A stretch of 64,000 bases of DNA from NCBI GenBank assembly GCA_027487485.1, contig JAIYDN010000112.1, positions 124,001-188,000 of the forward strand, in the 5' to 3' direction. Shown piece by piece: positions 40,622 through 49,760 of this stretch. The stretch comes from Planctomycetaceae bacterium (GTDB lineage Bacteria > Planctomycetota > Planctomycetia > Pirellulales > Pirellulaceae). Position 1 is the first letter of the stretch, and each line of letters opens with the position of its first letter. The position numbers and the translations under genes are program-made. The notes under the pieces were generated by a model that had not been told where the DNA came from, did not search any database, and saw only the letters and a list, made by a program, of their open reading frames with translations.

Positions 40622-43057
40622 TTGGCGAAGATAGTCCAGTCTAGTGCAACTCAGAATTGGTCGACGATTGCGTTAGCATTCGTTGCATCCATGGGGCTAT
40701 TCCTGCTCCGATTGCAAGGTTGCGAGTCAGAGGCATTGTTGTATGGCGAGTTTGTGGCAGTGACTGCCTTGGCTGCGGCAGTTCACGTCTTGATGGGCTG
40801 TCGACGCGATGCGTGGCCTAAGATTTTTCGGACGCTGAATGACTCGATCGCAGCGCATTGGCTTATGAGTGGACTTGTTATCTGTCTTCCATGGGTCAGC
40901 AACTTGGCTCAACGCAGCCTTATTGGGGGCCGGGGCGAAGCGACCGAACTGGTGTGGCTTGCCATGCTGCAAAACGCGGCGATTTGGCAAGCGGCGATTG
41001 CGAGAACTCAAAAGCAGGAATGGACATCGTTCCTGCTCAGTTGCTTCTTGATGCTGTTCGGGGTGGCGACTTCCGATCGAAACGGAATGCTGTTCATTGT
41101 GGTGCCATTCGGTCTGCTTGCAGCTTGGTGGCTCATGGCTCGTTATTGGCAGACCATTGAGCGGGGCTTCGTGGCTGTCGACAGCGTTCCATTGGTTCGG
41201 CTTAGGCTAGTGATGGTTGGGCTGCTTTGCTTGTTTACAGCTCTTGTGGGTGGGTTCGCTGTTTTAGCAGGCGGCTCCGTATCATCCTGGAATGGTTTTA
41301 TGCCCACGTCCGGTGGAAATCAAAGTGCCGATTCCGCTGCGAGAAAAGGAGTTGGGGACGGAGACATGTTGATCGCAGCCAAAGACGAAGCATTTACTTT
41401 TGGCCCAGTCGACAGCGATTTGTTTTTGGATTCCGATGCGCCCTCCATGTACGACATCGCCAATGATATGTATGGGGAACCTCGAGCACGCGTGCGTCCG
41501 ATGACGCGCGCAATATCGCTGAACTCGGATGCTAAAGAAACGGACCAAGAAGCGTCCGAATCCAAGAAGGCGGGTAAAGAGTTTTCTGCTTTAAGGCAGC
41601 CCACAGATCGAAAATCGGCCAGCAAGCCTACCGATTCCAAAAGCCAAGCGGCCTTTCATGTAATTGGAAACACACCTCAACATCTAAGAATGGAGGCGTT
41701 CGACACTTTCGACGGCGTGGCTTGGTCCCAATCGGAAACGCTTGCCGCGACCAAGCCTGTTCCGGTTTTGAAGATGACCGAGATCGCGGGCAAGCCATGG
41801 ATGCTGCTCAAGAATTTCGCGAAAGACCTGATCTATCCGGGCTACGAGCGACTGACGGTGAAGCTGATCAACATCAAGTCCTCCCGGATTGCAGCACCCG
41901 CACTGCTAAGCCAAGTGCACATCGACCGCGTGGATCGCGAGGACTTTTTTGAAACGACTGGCGATGGCCAACTTGCAATGCCTGGTCGCGAGTTTGTTCC
42001 GCAGCTGACGGTGGTCCACCAGTTGTTTCATATTCCTCAATTGCATCCGCTTCGGGATCCGAGCAACCCGCTCAGCCAGATTACCGTAGCCGACTCTGCA
42101 TTGGCCATTCCAACGTATCGAGACAGTAAGACGCTTGCAGCACTAGGAAGCGATTTGGTTCGCGACATCTTAGGATCCGACATAAATCGGCTTACCGATT
42201 GGCAGAAGGTAGAGGCCATTGTTGCCAGTCTCCGTACCTTTCAAGTCGACAGGAAGAATGTCCCAACGGCAGAGAACGAGGATATCATTTCTTTTGTGGT
42301 GCAAAGTCGTCGCGCTCCCGACTATTTGCTCGCAACCACTGCCGCCATGCTGATTCGAAGCCAAGGAATCCCTTGTCGGTTGGTCAGTGGCTTTTACGCT
42401 TCGCCCTCCAGATACGACATTCGGGCTGGGCTGACCGAGGTGATGCAAGAAGACATGCATACTTGGGTAGAGGTGAATGCCCACGGCGTGTGGATTCCCG
42501 TAGAACCATGCCGCGAGTACTCACATCCGCGCTATTATCGATCCTGGAGCCAATGGGCCATCCAAAGTTGGTGGGGAGTACGAGATTACGCCATGAACCA
42601 TCCATTCCGAGTTGCCTTGGGCGCATGCTTGTTCGGAATGATGATTTTGCTTCGTTGCCGCTTGCTAGATGCCTGTTGCTCGTTGCTGTTTGAAACAAGC
42701 GTCCTTGCACCCACGAGAATGCGAATCAAGTGGAGCCTCGTTTTGCTTCGGGTAAGAATGTGGATTTGGGGCGTAAGCAAACCCAACAATGCTACCGTCC
42801 GTAGTTGGCTTCAGGCTCAGCTCGGATGCGATAGCAAGTTGAATGATCGCGATCGGCATTTGTACATTCAAACGATCCAACGAATTGCCTATGGATCGAA
42901 AGGTAAAGCCCATGAGTGGATTCAACAAAACCGTCAAGAGTTAAGTAGGATCAGTCACGTCATCGTACAGCGTGGGATGCGCGACTTGTTTAAAAGAGGA
43001 TCAGCTGGAAGCCAATGGGATTCCAGTCTTGCCATGAAAGCCAATCAACCAGCATGA
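40622..43057 (+). CDS. TgpA/DUF3488-like protein with degenerate transglutaminase domain
   Basis: I start at TTG 40622, three nt after the DUF58 stop, behind a GGGAG; the ORF-track ATG at 40571 would overlap the DUF58 gene by 49 nt and lacks a ribosome-binding site. An N-terminal block of several TM helices (ALAFVASMGLFLLRLQG, AIWQAAIARTQ, MLFIVVPFGLLAAWWLM, LVMVGLLCLFTALVGGFAVL) is followed by a periplasmic transglutaminase-like domain and a C-terminal TM. In the core the segment RRAPDYLLATTAAMLIRSQG IP shows Asp where the catalytic Cys normally is, although the His (MHTWVEV) is kept and the acidic residue is Glu (PVEP). It therefore looks catalytically inactive. Confidence 0.78.
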   Translation: MAKIVQSSATQNWSTIALAFVASMGLFLLRLQGCESEALLYGEFVAVTALAAAVHVLMGCRRDAWPKIFRTLNDSIAAHWLMSGLVICLPWVSNLAQRSLIGGRGEATELVWLAMLQNAAIWQAAIARTQKQEWTSFLLSCFLMLFGVATSDRNGMLFIVVPFGLLAAWWLMARYWQTIERGFVAVDSVPLVRLRLVMVGLLCLFTALVGGFAVLAGGSVSSWNGFMPTSGGNQSADSAARKGVGDGDMLIAAKDEAFTFGPVDSDLFLDSDAPSMYDIANDMYGEPRARVRPMTRAISLNSDAKETDQEASESKKAGKEFSALRQPTDRKSASKPTDSKSQAAFHVIGNTPQHLRMEAFDTFDGVAWSQSETLAATKPVPVLKMTEIAGKPWMLLKNFAKDLIYPGYERLTVKLINIKSSRIAAPALLSQVHIDRVDREDFFETTGDGQLAMPGREFVPQLTVVHQLFHIPQLHPLRDPSNPLSQITVADSALAIPTYRDSKTLAALGSDLVRDILGSDINRLTDWQKVEAIVASLRTFQVDRKNVPTAENEDIISFVVQSRRAPDYLLATTAAMLIRSQGIPCRLVSGFYASPSRYDIRAGLTEVMQEDMHTWVEVNAHGVWIPVEPCREYSHPRYYRSWSQWAIQSWWGVRDYAMNHPFRVALGACLFGMMILLRCRLLDACCSLLFETSVLAPTRMRIKWSLVLLRVRMWIWGVSKPNNATVRSWLQAQLGCDSKLNDRDRHLYIQTIQRIAYGSKGKAHEWIQQNRQELSRISHVIVQRGMRDLFKRGSAGSQWDSSLAMKANQPA

Positions 43058-43986
43058 GTGTTAGCAGTTTGGAATTAAAGTCTTGTCTTGATGCGCTGCG
43101 AGGGCAGCTGAACCAAGCATTATTGGGAAAGGCAGATGTTGTTGAGAACCTGCTTGCGTGTGTGCTCGCACGCGGCCACGTTCTCTTCGATGACCTGCCT
43201 GGACTGGGAAAAACAACGTTGGCCAAAGCGCTCGCGACCGCCATGGGTGGGCGATTCATGCGAGTTCAATGCACGCCAGATCTTTTGCCTAGTGATGTGA
43301 CGGGGTTCAGCATCTTGAATCAAAAGAGCCGGGATTTCGAGTTCCGACCAGGACCTGTCTTTGGCGATGTTCTCCTGGCGGACGAAATCAATCGCGCAAC
43401 TCCTCGAACGCAAAGCGCCTTGTTCGAAGCGATGGCGGAACGCCAAGTCACTATTGATGGCGAAGCGAAGCCGCTGAGCGAAACATTCCTGGTACTGGCA
43501 ACTCAGAATCCAGTGGAAAGTGTTGGCGCTTACCCCCTTCCCGAAGCTCAACTGGATCGGTTTGCCATGAAGCTTCGAATCGGTTACCCCGATCGTAAAA
43601 GCGAGCTCGAATTGTTAGCGCGAAGTGGGCGGAGCACGGAGGAGGTGGTAGCACAACGCGTCTTAGAGCCTGGTCAGCTTCTTCAATTACAACAAGAAGT
43701 TGCACGTGTTTCCGTCGAACTACCCGTCCGCGAGTATCTGGTCAATTTGGCGGAAGCCACGCGGGCCAATCATTCCTTTGCGCTGGGACTCAGCCCCCGT
43801 GGCCTATTGCAATGGCAGCGAACGGCTCAAGCAAGAGCCATGTTGCAGGGGCGAGATTTTATGATTCCTGAGGATGTCCAAGACGTTGCCGTCCCTGTAC
43901 TTTCCGTACGACTTACCGGCGTGGTCGGGGATGTCGAAAATGCAATTGCATCTGTACTCGAATCCGTCAGCGTACCCATAGGATGA
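43054..43986 (+). CDS. MoxR-family AAA ATPase
   Basis: About 310 aa; the ATG overlaps the previous stop (ATGA), so translation is coupled. Motifs: LFDDLPGLGKTTLAKALATA (Walker A GLGKTT), PSDVTGFSILNQKSRDFEFR, GPVFGDVLLADEINRATPRT (Walker B), QSALFEAMAERQVTIDGEA, LVLATQNPVESVGAYPLPEA QLDRFAMKL (sensor 1). This is a textbook MoxR. It works with the DUF58 protein, and with TgpA-like partners in this operon type, to remodel proteins. Confidence 0.93.
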   Translation: MSVSSLELKSCLDALRGQLNQALLGKADVVENLLACVLARGHVLFDDLPGLGKTTLAKALATAMGGRFMRVQCTPDLLPSDVTGFSILNQKSRDFEFRPGPVFGDVLLADEINRATPRTQSALFEAMAERQVTIDGEAKPLSETFLVLATQNPVESVGAYPLPEAQLDRFAMKLRIGYPDRKSELELLARSGRSTEEVVAQRVLEPGQLLQLQQEVARVSVELPVREYLVNLAEATRANHSFALGLSPRGLLQWQRTAQARAMLQGRDFMIPEDVQDVAVPVLSVRLTGVVGDVENAIASVLESVSVPIG

Positions 43987-44489
43987 CCACTTCTATGCAA
44001 TTAACGAAATGTTTCGGCAAGGGATCGTCAGCTGGCATTTTTCAGGCTTTGAGGCTGGGGATTTTCATGCTTGTTTTTTGCCTGGGCTATGGCTGCAACG
44101 CTGGAAAAAAATCGGAATCCACCGACGCACATGAAGAGCACTTTCCGCCCCATTGGCCAGAAACGATCTTTGTTGCTACGGATCGATTAGCTGCACTGGA
44201 ATCTGGTTCCGCGGAAAAGGGGCCTGATTCTTGGGTGTCTTTGGAACAGCAATGGGTCGATCTTTTTCGTTGGCTACCCGAACTTGCGGCAGATAGTGAG
44301 CTTTCCAAAATCGACTTTGATCAAATCGATGCGATTTCTTTGAAGCACGGGATCAGCATGGAAAAGATGCTGGAGCAAGGAAAGAAACTGGAACAGATGA
44401 AAGCGGAACCGGGTGTGTCCGAAGCCATTGCGACGCTGCAACAGATTTGTCGCCAAGAATTGCAACGACTTCAAACTTCAGAACAATAA
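43983..44489 (+). CDS. Lipoprotein of unknown function
   Basis: A 168-aa protein starting at an ATGA overlap with the MoxR stop. A hydrophobic helix ends at a lipobox (LVFCLGYGCNAGKKS). The acidic mature region has a coiled-coil-like stretch (SMEKMLEQGKKLEQMKAEPG). It belongs to the same operon, probably as an extracytoplasmic partner of the permease that follows; no family recognised. Confidence 0.68.
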   Translation: MTTSMQLTKCFGKGSSAGIFQALRLGIFMLVFCLGYGCNAGKKSESTDAHEEHFPPHWPETIFVATDRLAALESGSAEKGPDSWVSLEQQWVDLFRWLPELAADSELSKIDFDQIDAISLKHGISMEKMLEQGKKLEQMKAEPGVSEAIATLQQICRQELQRLQTSEQ

Positions 44490-44502
44490 AAAGGATAGTA
44501 CC

Positions 44503-46068
44503 TTGGACGTCTTAATCTGCGGTGGAATCGTACGGATGCTACAAGCGATTGTGGCAGCGGCACCGACGATCGTGGTAGGGTGGCTGGTAGCCGCAGTCAT
44601 GGAACGCATCCTAGGGCGTGACGGGACACTGCGTTTGTTCGGTGGGCACACTTGGCGGCAGCTTCCCTACGCTTGGTTGCTCGGAATGCTGTTGCCCGTT
44701 TGCTCGTTAGGCGTGATCCCGATCATGGTACAGATGCGCCGTAGCGGGATTGCAGGTGGGACGATTCTTGCGTTTGGCTTGACCGCTCCGCTGTTCAACC
44801 CCATCTCCGTTCTCTACGGCTTAACCCTTAGCGACCCCTTTGCCCTGTTCGTTTTCTGTTTGTGTTCGCTAACCATCGTGACGGTGATGGGCTTACTTTG
44901 GGACTGGCTTTTTCCCAACAATTGGCTTGAACCAGAACCTCTCCCTAAAACCCCGTACGGGATTCGTCGCATTGGTGCCGTGGCCTTGTCCATTTGCCAG
45001 CAAGCGTTCAGTGTTTCCTCATGGTACATCCTAATTGCCATCTTAGGAGTAGGCCTACTGAGCATGGCGTTGCCCGCGGGTTGTTTGCAAAAAGCCGCGG
45101 GCAAAGATGATCTTGCGGCCCCGCTTGTTATGGCGGGTGTAGCGACCTTTGCATACATCACACCGATGGTTGCAATCGTTCAGGTAGCATCTATGTTTCA
45201 GCACGGAAACTCCATCGGAGCAGCATTCACTTTGTTGGTGCTAGGGACCGGGGTCAATCTGGGATTCATCGCATGGACCATCACCAATTACAGACTCAAG
45301 CCTTCCTTGATCTGGTTGAGCAGCTTGATGGTGGTTGTCCTGATCTTAGGCTATTGTGTCGATCAACCGCTGCGGCCGCGCGGTGTTGAACCGGCCGATC
45401 ATACGCATGCGTTCGACGTCTATTGCAACCCCTTTCAAGATCTATCTTCCGATGCTGTTGCGGCTAGCACCCGCATGCTGAGGGATTCCTGGAAAATGGA
45501 GGATCTGATTGCAGCAGCTGCGGGGATTCTTTTTGTTATGATTGGGTTGATTCAACGCGTCGTCGATCCAAACGGAAAATGGATGAAGTGGCTGATCGAG
45601 CTTCCGCCGGAAACGTCCTCCGAAAACACGCTGATTGAGCCAAAACATGGATTACGCCGCGATATTGTCCTACCGAATTGGATTATCGCTCTGAGTTGCT
45701 TGGGTGGGCTCGTGGCGGCCAGCATCGTTGGCTGTTTCTTATACTATCCGCCGCGATCAGCAATCCGCCAAGAAATGCAGTATGTTCAATCCGATCTGAT
45801 GGCGGATACGCTCAAATACGAATGGGACAAGATCCTTTACTGGGTTCCGATTCAAGAAGATTGGGGCCACAAACTGGCTGTCAGCGCCTACTTGCGCGGC
45901 ACGCCACTCACTCGTTACCAGAAGATGAAGCTTCATGTCTTCATGTCCAAACTGGAATTGCTCGAGCATGCTGCCGAAGATCAAGAAAAAGAAGAGGTCG
46001 ACAAATGGAAGTGGGAAGCCAATAGAGCTTTCAACCGACTCAAAGATTCGCTCAACCCTCCGAAGTAA
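44503..46068 (+). CDS. ArsP/DUF318-like permease with a TTG start
   Basis: About 521 aa. The start is placed at TTG 44503 because AAAAAGGATAGTACC supplies a Shine-Dalgarno sequence there, 13 nt after the lipoprotein stop; the ORF-track ATG lies inside the lipoprotein gene. Multi-TM with ICGGIVRMLQAIVAAAPTIV, LGMLLPVCSLGVIPIMVQMR, RSGIAGGTILAFGLTAPLFN PISVLYGLTL: a 'P.CSlg.iPi...' motif typical of permeases of the ArsP_1 (PF03773) family. A large cytoplasmic C-terminal part (about 370-521, KWKWEANRAFNRLKDSLNP) is unusual. The ligand is unknown. Confidence 0.78.
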   Translation: MDVLICGGIVRMLQAIVAAAPTIVVGWLVAAVMERILGRDGTLRLFGGHTWRQLPYAWLLGMLLPVCSLGVIPIMVQMRRSGIAGGTILAFGLTAPLFNPISVLYGLTLSDPFALFVFCLCSLTIVTVMGLLWDWLFPNNWLEPEPLPKTPYGIRRIGAVALSICQQAFSVSSWYILIAILGVGLLSMALPAGCLQKAAGKDDLAAPLVMAGVATFAYITPMVAIVQVASMFQHGNSIGAAFTLLVLGTGVNLGFIAWTITNYRLKPSLIWLSSLMVVVLILGYCVDQPLRPRGVEPADHTHAFDVYCNPFQDLSSDAVAASTRMLRDSWKMEDLIAAAAGILFVMIGLIQRVVDPNGKWMKWLIELPPETSSENTLIEPKHGLRRDIVLPNWIIALSCLGGLVAASIVGCFLYYPPRSAIRQEMQYVQSDLMADTLKYEWDKILYWVPIQEDWGHKLAVSAYLRGTPLTRYQKMKLHVFMSKLELLEHAAEDQEKEEVDKWKWEANRAFNRLKDSLNPPK

Positions 46069-46139
46069 GATTCTATCCCTGTAAGTGCCTTGATTTATCG
46101 ATCACCACATCATGGACCGCATTGGTTTGGAATGGGCAT

Positions 46140-46170
46140 AAAAAAACCCTGCTGGTTGAAGCAGGGTTTT
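46140..46170 (-). terminator. Rho-independent terminator
   Basis: On the minus strand AACCCTGCTTCAACCAGCAG GG is followed by a T tract. It lies after the stop of the YHS-like gene. Confidence 0.85.
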
Positions 46171-46195
46171 CACGATCATCTCGTTGGGGAAGAAA

Positions 46196-46657
46196 TTACT
46201 TCTTCTCAGCCTTTGCGAACTTAGCCTTGGCATAGAAGTCTTCGCCAAAGAGGGTTGCAACCTTGTCTTCATCGGACATCTTCTCTGCTTTGCCTTTGCA
46301 ATTGTTGCAGCAGAAAGCGATCGACGCACCCTTGAATTCGATAGCGGTGTCCGCCTTGATGGCTCCGCCGGAGAATGGGCAAGCCTTTTGTTCGACTTGC
46401 TTGGTGGCTACCAATTGATGATTAGCCTTCGCTGCGAAACCCTTTTTGTCTCCATCAAACTTCTTCTGGCAGCTGCCACAGCAGAAGTAGACCTTACCAT
46501 CTTTCCACTCGCTGGACTTGTCTTCCTTGGCAGCAGCGCCGGAAACCAAACACTTCAGAGATTCGAAATCAATCTTCGTATCCACTGCAATGCTGACGGA
46601 TGCGAATGTTGCGACAAAAGCAATCAGACCCAAAACCCAAGTATTCTTCATCTTCAT
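46196..46657 (-). CDS. Secreted protein with two YHS-like metal motifs
   Basis: A 153-aa protein with a signal peptide (VLGLIAFVATFASVSIAV) and two tandem modules: KCLVSGAAAKEDKSSEWKDG KVYFCCGSCQKKF, and ACPFSGGAIKADTAIEFKGA SIAFCCNNCKGK. Each has a 'C..SG' start and an 'FCC..C' end as in YHS or MetalTIP-type domains that bind transition metals. It probably senses, stores or delivers a metal such as copper or nickel in the periplasm; the metal is not deducible. A strong terminator follows. Confidence 0.78.
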   Translation of the reverse strand: MKMKNTWVLGLIAFVATFASVSIAVDTKIDFESLKCLVSGAAAKEDKSSEWKDGKVYFCCGSCQKKFDGDKKGFAAKANHQLVATKQVEQKACPFSGGAIKADTAIEFKGASIAFCCNNCKGKAEKMSDEDKVATLFGEDFYAKAKFAKAEKK

Positions 46658-46887
46658 AAACTCGCTTCGATAAAAATGGACACGGAAAATGACAACGACC
46701 GAATCTTCCGATAGCGTTTGTCACACGTTAGCGTTGATTCGACAAGCACCGATTTTTCGGTAAGAATTTGTGAGACAACGCCCTTTCGACCTCACAAGTG
46801 TACGCGCTGGTTCAAGTGCCTGTCAATGCGGTCGCCGGCAGCCCCTGATTCCACAGCACCTCACCCTGAGTTTAGATATTCACCTAA

Positions 46888-47514
46888 ATGAGTTTTGGTT
46901 CCAGCCCCCGAATAGCGAAGCGAGTTGTCCTTAAGGTCGGGGGGGCCGCTCTTTTCCACCCAGGGGGGGTCCGGAAGCAAATTCTTCCTTTGCTGGAGGA
47001 ATTCCAGGAAGACCAAGTGTTGTTGGTAGCAGGAGGTGGCGACTTGGTTGAATCAATGCGATCGATTCACAGGATCTACCCAGAGATATCTGCCGATGCG
47101 ATGCATTGGCGATGTGTCGAATTGTTACGGCACAGCATGGAGATATGTCATGATTTGGCACCACTTTCTGGTGCAATCCGTTCCGCTTTGGATTTTCAAC
47201 ATTTGCTGTCTGCCGCACCGACCCAGGGGCAACGTTGGATATGCGTCACTTCCTTTTATTCGCGTGATTCCGCCGACAGTATCCCAGAAAAATGGCGTCC
47301 AAGTTCAGACTGGAACACCACGACCGACGCGATTGCATGGTTGCTGGCGAAGATGGTTTCCGCTGACATGCTGGCTTTAATAAAACAATGTTCGATCGAT
47401 CCGCGGTGGTCTATGGCGGAAGCAGCAGAACGAGGCGTGGTGGATACCGAAATCGCGCGGCTCTCCGCTCTGGATCGGGAGTCTTCCCTTCGAATCACGC
47501 TACGACAAGGATGA
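46888..47514 (+). CDS. Amino-acid-kinase-family protein (MfnE-like)
   Basis: A 208-aa protein: RVVLKVGGAALFHPGGVRKQ opens the kinase fold, VLLVAGGGDLVESMRSIHRI is the substrate/phosphate loop, and SSDWNTTTDAIAWLLAKMVS ADMLALIKQ the C-terminal nucleotide segment. The length, smaller than aspartate or acetylglutamate kinases, fits [5-(aminomethyl)-3-furanmethanol] phosphate kinase (MfnE-type). Planctomycetes carry H4MPT-linked C1 enzymes, which makes this reading plausible. No other H4MPT gene is next to it, so the assignment remains an inference. Confidence 0.6.
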   Translation: MSFGSSPRIAKRVVLKVGGAALFHPGGVRKQILPLLEEFQEDQVLLVAGGGDLVESMRSIHRIYPEISADAMHWRCVELLRHSMEICHDLAPLSGAIRSALDFQHLLSAAPTQGQRWICVTSFYSRDSADSIPEKWRPSSDWNTTTDAIAWLLAKMVSADMLALIKQCSIDPRWSMAEAAERGVVDTEIARLSALDRESSLRITLRQG

Positions 47515-47523
47515 ATGGGAAGG

Positions 47524-48336
47524 TTAGGATTGTGCAGCGAGCATGTTTGCCATGCTTTCCCGCAGCAATCGTTCTGGGCCAAGGGAGTAATCGAAAACTT
47601 CGACGCTGACCCAACCATCGTATTGGATTTGATGCAACATCTCGAAAATGGGTCGTTGGTCGACGGAGCCCATTCCCGGCCCCAATCGATTAGGATCGTT
47701 GGCATGGAAGTGAATTAGAATGTCAGAGTTCTTTTGAATGATCTCTTCGATGGGTTCTTCTTCGGTGCTCATCGCTTTCACGTCTAGATGCAACTGCACG
47801 TGATCGCTTCCAATCATGTCAATCAATTCGCGAGCCTGCGCGGCTTGATTCAAGAAATTTCCTTCTTGCGGCCCGAGGGGCTCAACCGCAATTCGGACAT
47901 TGCAGGACTCGAGTGCGGGAACAACTTGTTGGAGCAGGAGCGAGGCATTTACCATCGCTTCTTGATGCGACATGGTCGCTGGAAAATTCCGTTGCAAGGG
48001 GGACCCCAGCACCATGACTTTCCCGCCGAGATCTCGACACAATTCGGTAAGAGCAATGAAATAGTCTCGGGTTTTCGATCGCAACGCGGCATCATCCACA
48101 GTGAGATGGTAGCCGCTGGTTTTCGCGAGCAGCCAATGCAACCCAATAATCTCCAATCCAAAGTCGTTTGCTTTGGACACGTAATCTTTTCGTTGCTGGG
48201 CAGATATTTCTCCTACGCTATTACCCAGAGTAAACGGAGCGACTTCAATTCCGGTGTACCCGCAACGACGAGCTAATTCAAAGCCCTGTTCAACTGGCCA
48301 ATCACCGAATGTTTCGTTGCAAATCGCGTACTTCAT
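47524..48336 (-). CDS. Sugar-phosphate isomerase/epimerase (AP endonuclease 2-like TIM barrel)
   Basis: A 270-aa protein with a TIM-barrel pattern: FELARRCGYTGIEVAPFTLG, GLEIIGLHWLLAKTSGYHLT, RDLGGKVMVLGSPLQ, CNVRIAVEPLGPQEGNFLNQ, VQLHLDVKAMS, ILIHFHANDPNRLGPGMGSV. The metal-binding Glu/His/Asp positions of the xylose-isomerase-like family are present, suggesting epimerase or isomerase activity on a sugar or polyol; the substrate is not deducible. Convergent with the kinase-family gene. Confidence 0.8.
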   Translation of the reverse strand: MKYAICNETFGDWPVEQGFELARRCGYTGIEVAPFTLGNSVGEISAQQRKDYVSKANDFGLEIIGLHWLLAKTSGYHLTVDDAALRSKTRDYFIALTELCRDLGGKVMVLGSPLQRNFPATMSHQEAMVNASLLLQQVVPALESCNVRIAVEPLGPQEGNFLNQAAQARELIDMIGSDHVQLHLDVKAMSTEEEPIEEIIQKNSDILIHFHANDPNRLGPGMGSVDQRPIFEMLHQIQYDGWVSVEVFDYSLGPERLLRESMANMLAAQS

Positions 48337-48373
48337 TGGTATTCAAATTGGAGAGTCAAAGTCAGAAAGGAAG

Positions 48374-49705
48374 CTAAAGCACTCGAGCCCAAATGCTTTT
48401 AAGGTAACTGGTTTCAGGACAATGCGCGACGACGGGGTGATCGGGTGCAGCACCATGCGAATGAAGAATCTGTAAAGTTCGTGGCGGTAGTGGATCTCCT
48501 GACTCATCAAAGCCAGTTGCTTTTGCAGCGGACCGAACGATTCCATGGAACGATTCGTCGTCGAGCAGTCCGGCGCACGAACATGTTAACAAGATCCCAC
48601 CGGGCTTGACCAGCTGAATCGCCAATCGATTCAAGTCAAAGTGCTTATGACTTCCTTCTTCCAGTTCCAGCCGAGATCGAATCAGCTTAGGTGGATCAAG
48701 CACGACCACATCATACTGACGCCCGATACGCAACATGTCGCGCATAAAGGCGAAGGCATCCGACTGGACAAATCGCACCCGAGTCTGATTGATGTCCGCA
48801 TTCTTCTTCGCGGTCACCAACGGTTCCGCATCCAAATCGACTCCGGTAACATCGGCGGCGTTACCCGCTTTTGCGGCTTGGACGGAGAAACCACCGGTGT
48901 AGCAGCACAGATCGAGCACAGACTTGCCGTCGCTTAGTTCGGCAAGACGACGTCGATTATCCCGTTGATCGCAAAAGAAACCTGTTTTATGCCCCGTACC
49001 GAAATGAACTCGATACTTCACTCCATTCTCGGTGATCGTCACGCTGGATGGCAGTTCCGGCGAGGATTGGTTGGGGACGGAGCACCCTTCTTGACTGATG
49101 AATTGCGGGCATTCTTGGATGAGCGTATGTTTGGTTTGAAGCTCGTCTGCAAGCATCTTTAAAATCGGCTCGCAGCGTTTATACATACCAAGGGAAAAGA
49201 CCTCGGCGCTCAAACAATCGCCATAACGATCAACCACCAAGCCTGGTGTACCGTCCGATTCTCCGTGCAGGACTCGGTAAGCATCGGTTGTTTTGTCCAG
49301 TTGCAAAATGTCTCGACGAAGCGTAACAGCATTTCGCACCTTGGAAGCCCAGAAGTCCTGGTCAGGCCATTGTCCCCACCAAGAATACAATCGCACCGCC
49401 ACTTCCGACCGAGGATTGTAGATGCCGTAAGCAAAAAGCCTAGGTGAACCAGTGGGCTCTCGAGAATTTGAGGAGCTTGGTCCATAGGCGGAGCCGCGTG
49501 CGCTCGAATCACCGCGACTTTCGCGAGGGAGTTGTTGATGATATACCGCAACCCATTGCCCTGGCTTCGGGTTTCCTTCAACTTCCAGTATTCGTTTGCG
49601 ATAGATGTTGGGGTGTAACATTGGGCGGCTCACATGAACAATGCCCATTTGGGAGTTCGATGGAGGCACCAGCCCCATCAAATCATCCTCGTCCGTTTTT
49701 TGCAT
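48374..49705 (-). CDS. Class I SAM-dependent rRNA methyltransferase (RlmI-like)
   Basis: A 443-aa protein. The N-terminal PUA-like part (GQWVAVYHQQL... FAYGIYNPRSEVAVRLYSW) contains a low-complexity insertion near residues 60-88 rich in Ser/Gly/Arg. Then follow TDAYRVLHGESDGTPGLVVD RYGD, GHKTGFFCDQRDNRRRLAEL, VLDLCCYTGGFSVQAAKAG (SAM motif I) and YDVVVLDPPKLIRSRLELEE (DPPK motif), typical of RlmI/YccW, which methylates 23S rRNA C1962. A second insertion (SVPNQSSPELPSS) sits between the domains. Confidence 0.86.
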   Translation of the reverse strand: MQKTDEDDLMGLVPPSNSQMGIVHVSRPMLHPNIYRKRILEVEGNPKPGQWVAVYHQQLPRESRGDSSARGSAYGPSSSNSREPTGSPRLFAYGIYNPRSEVAVRLYSWWGQWPDQDFWASKVRNAVTLRRDILQLDKTTDAYRVLHGESDGTPGLVVDRYGDCLSAEVFSLGMYKRCEPILKMLADELQTKHTLIQECPQFISQEGCSVPNQSSPELPSSVTITENGVKYRVHFGTGHKTGFFCDQRDNRRRLAELSDGKSVLDLCCYTGGFSVQAAKAGNAADVTGVDLDAEPLVTAKKNADINQTRVRFVQSDAFAFMRDMLRIGRQYDVVVLDPPKLIRSRLELEEGSHKHFDLNRLAIQLVKPGGILLTCSCAGLLDDESFHGIVRSAAKATGFDESGDPLPPRTLQILHSHGAAPDHPVVAHCPETSYLKSIWARVL

Positions 49706-49760
49706 TCAATACACAATTTCTTATTTAGGTAGATATCTCAGCGACACTCGATCGACAGGC

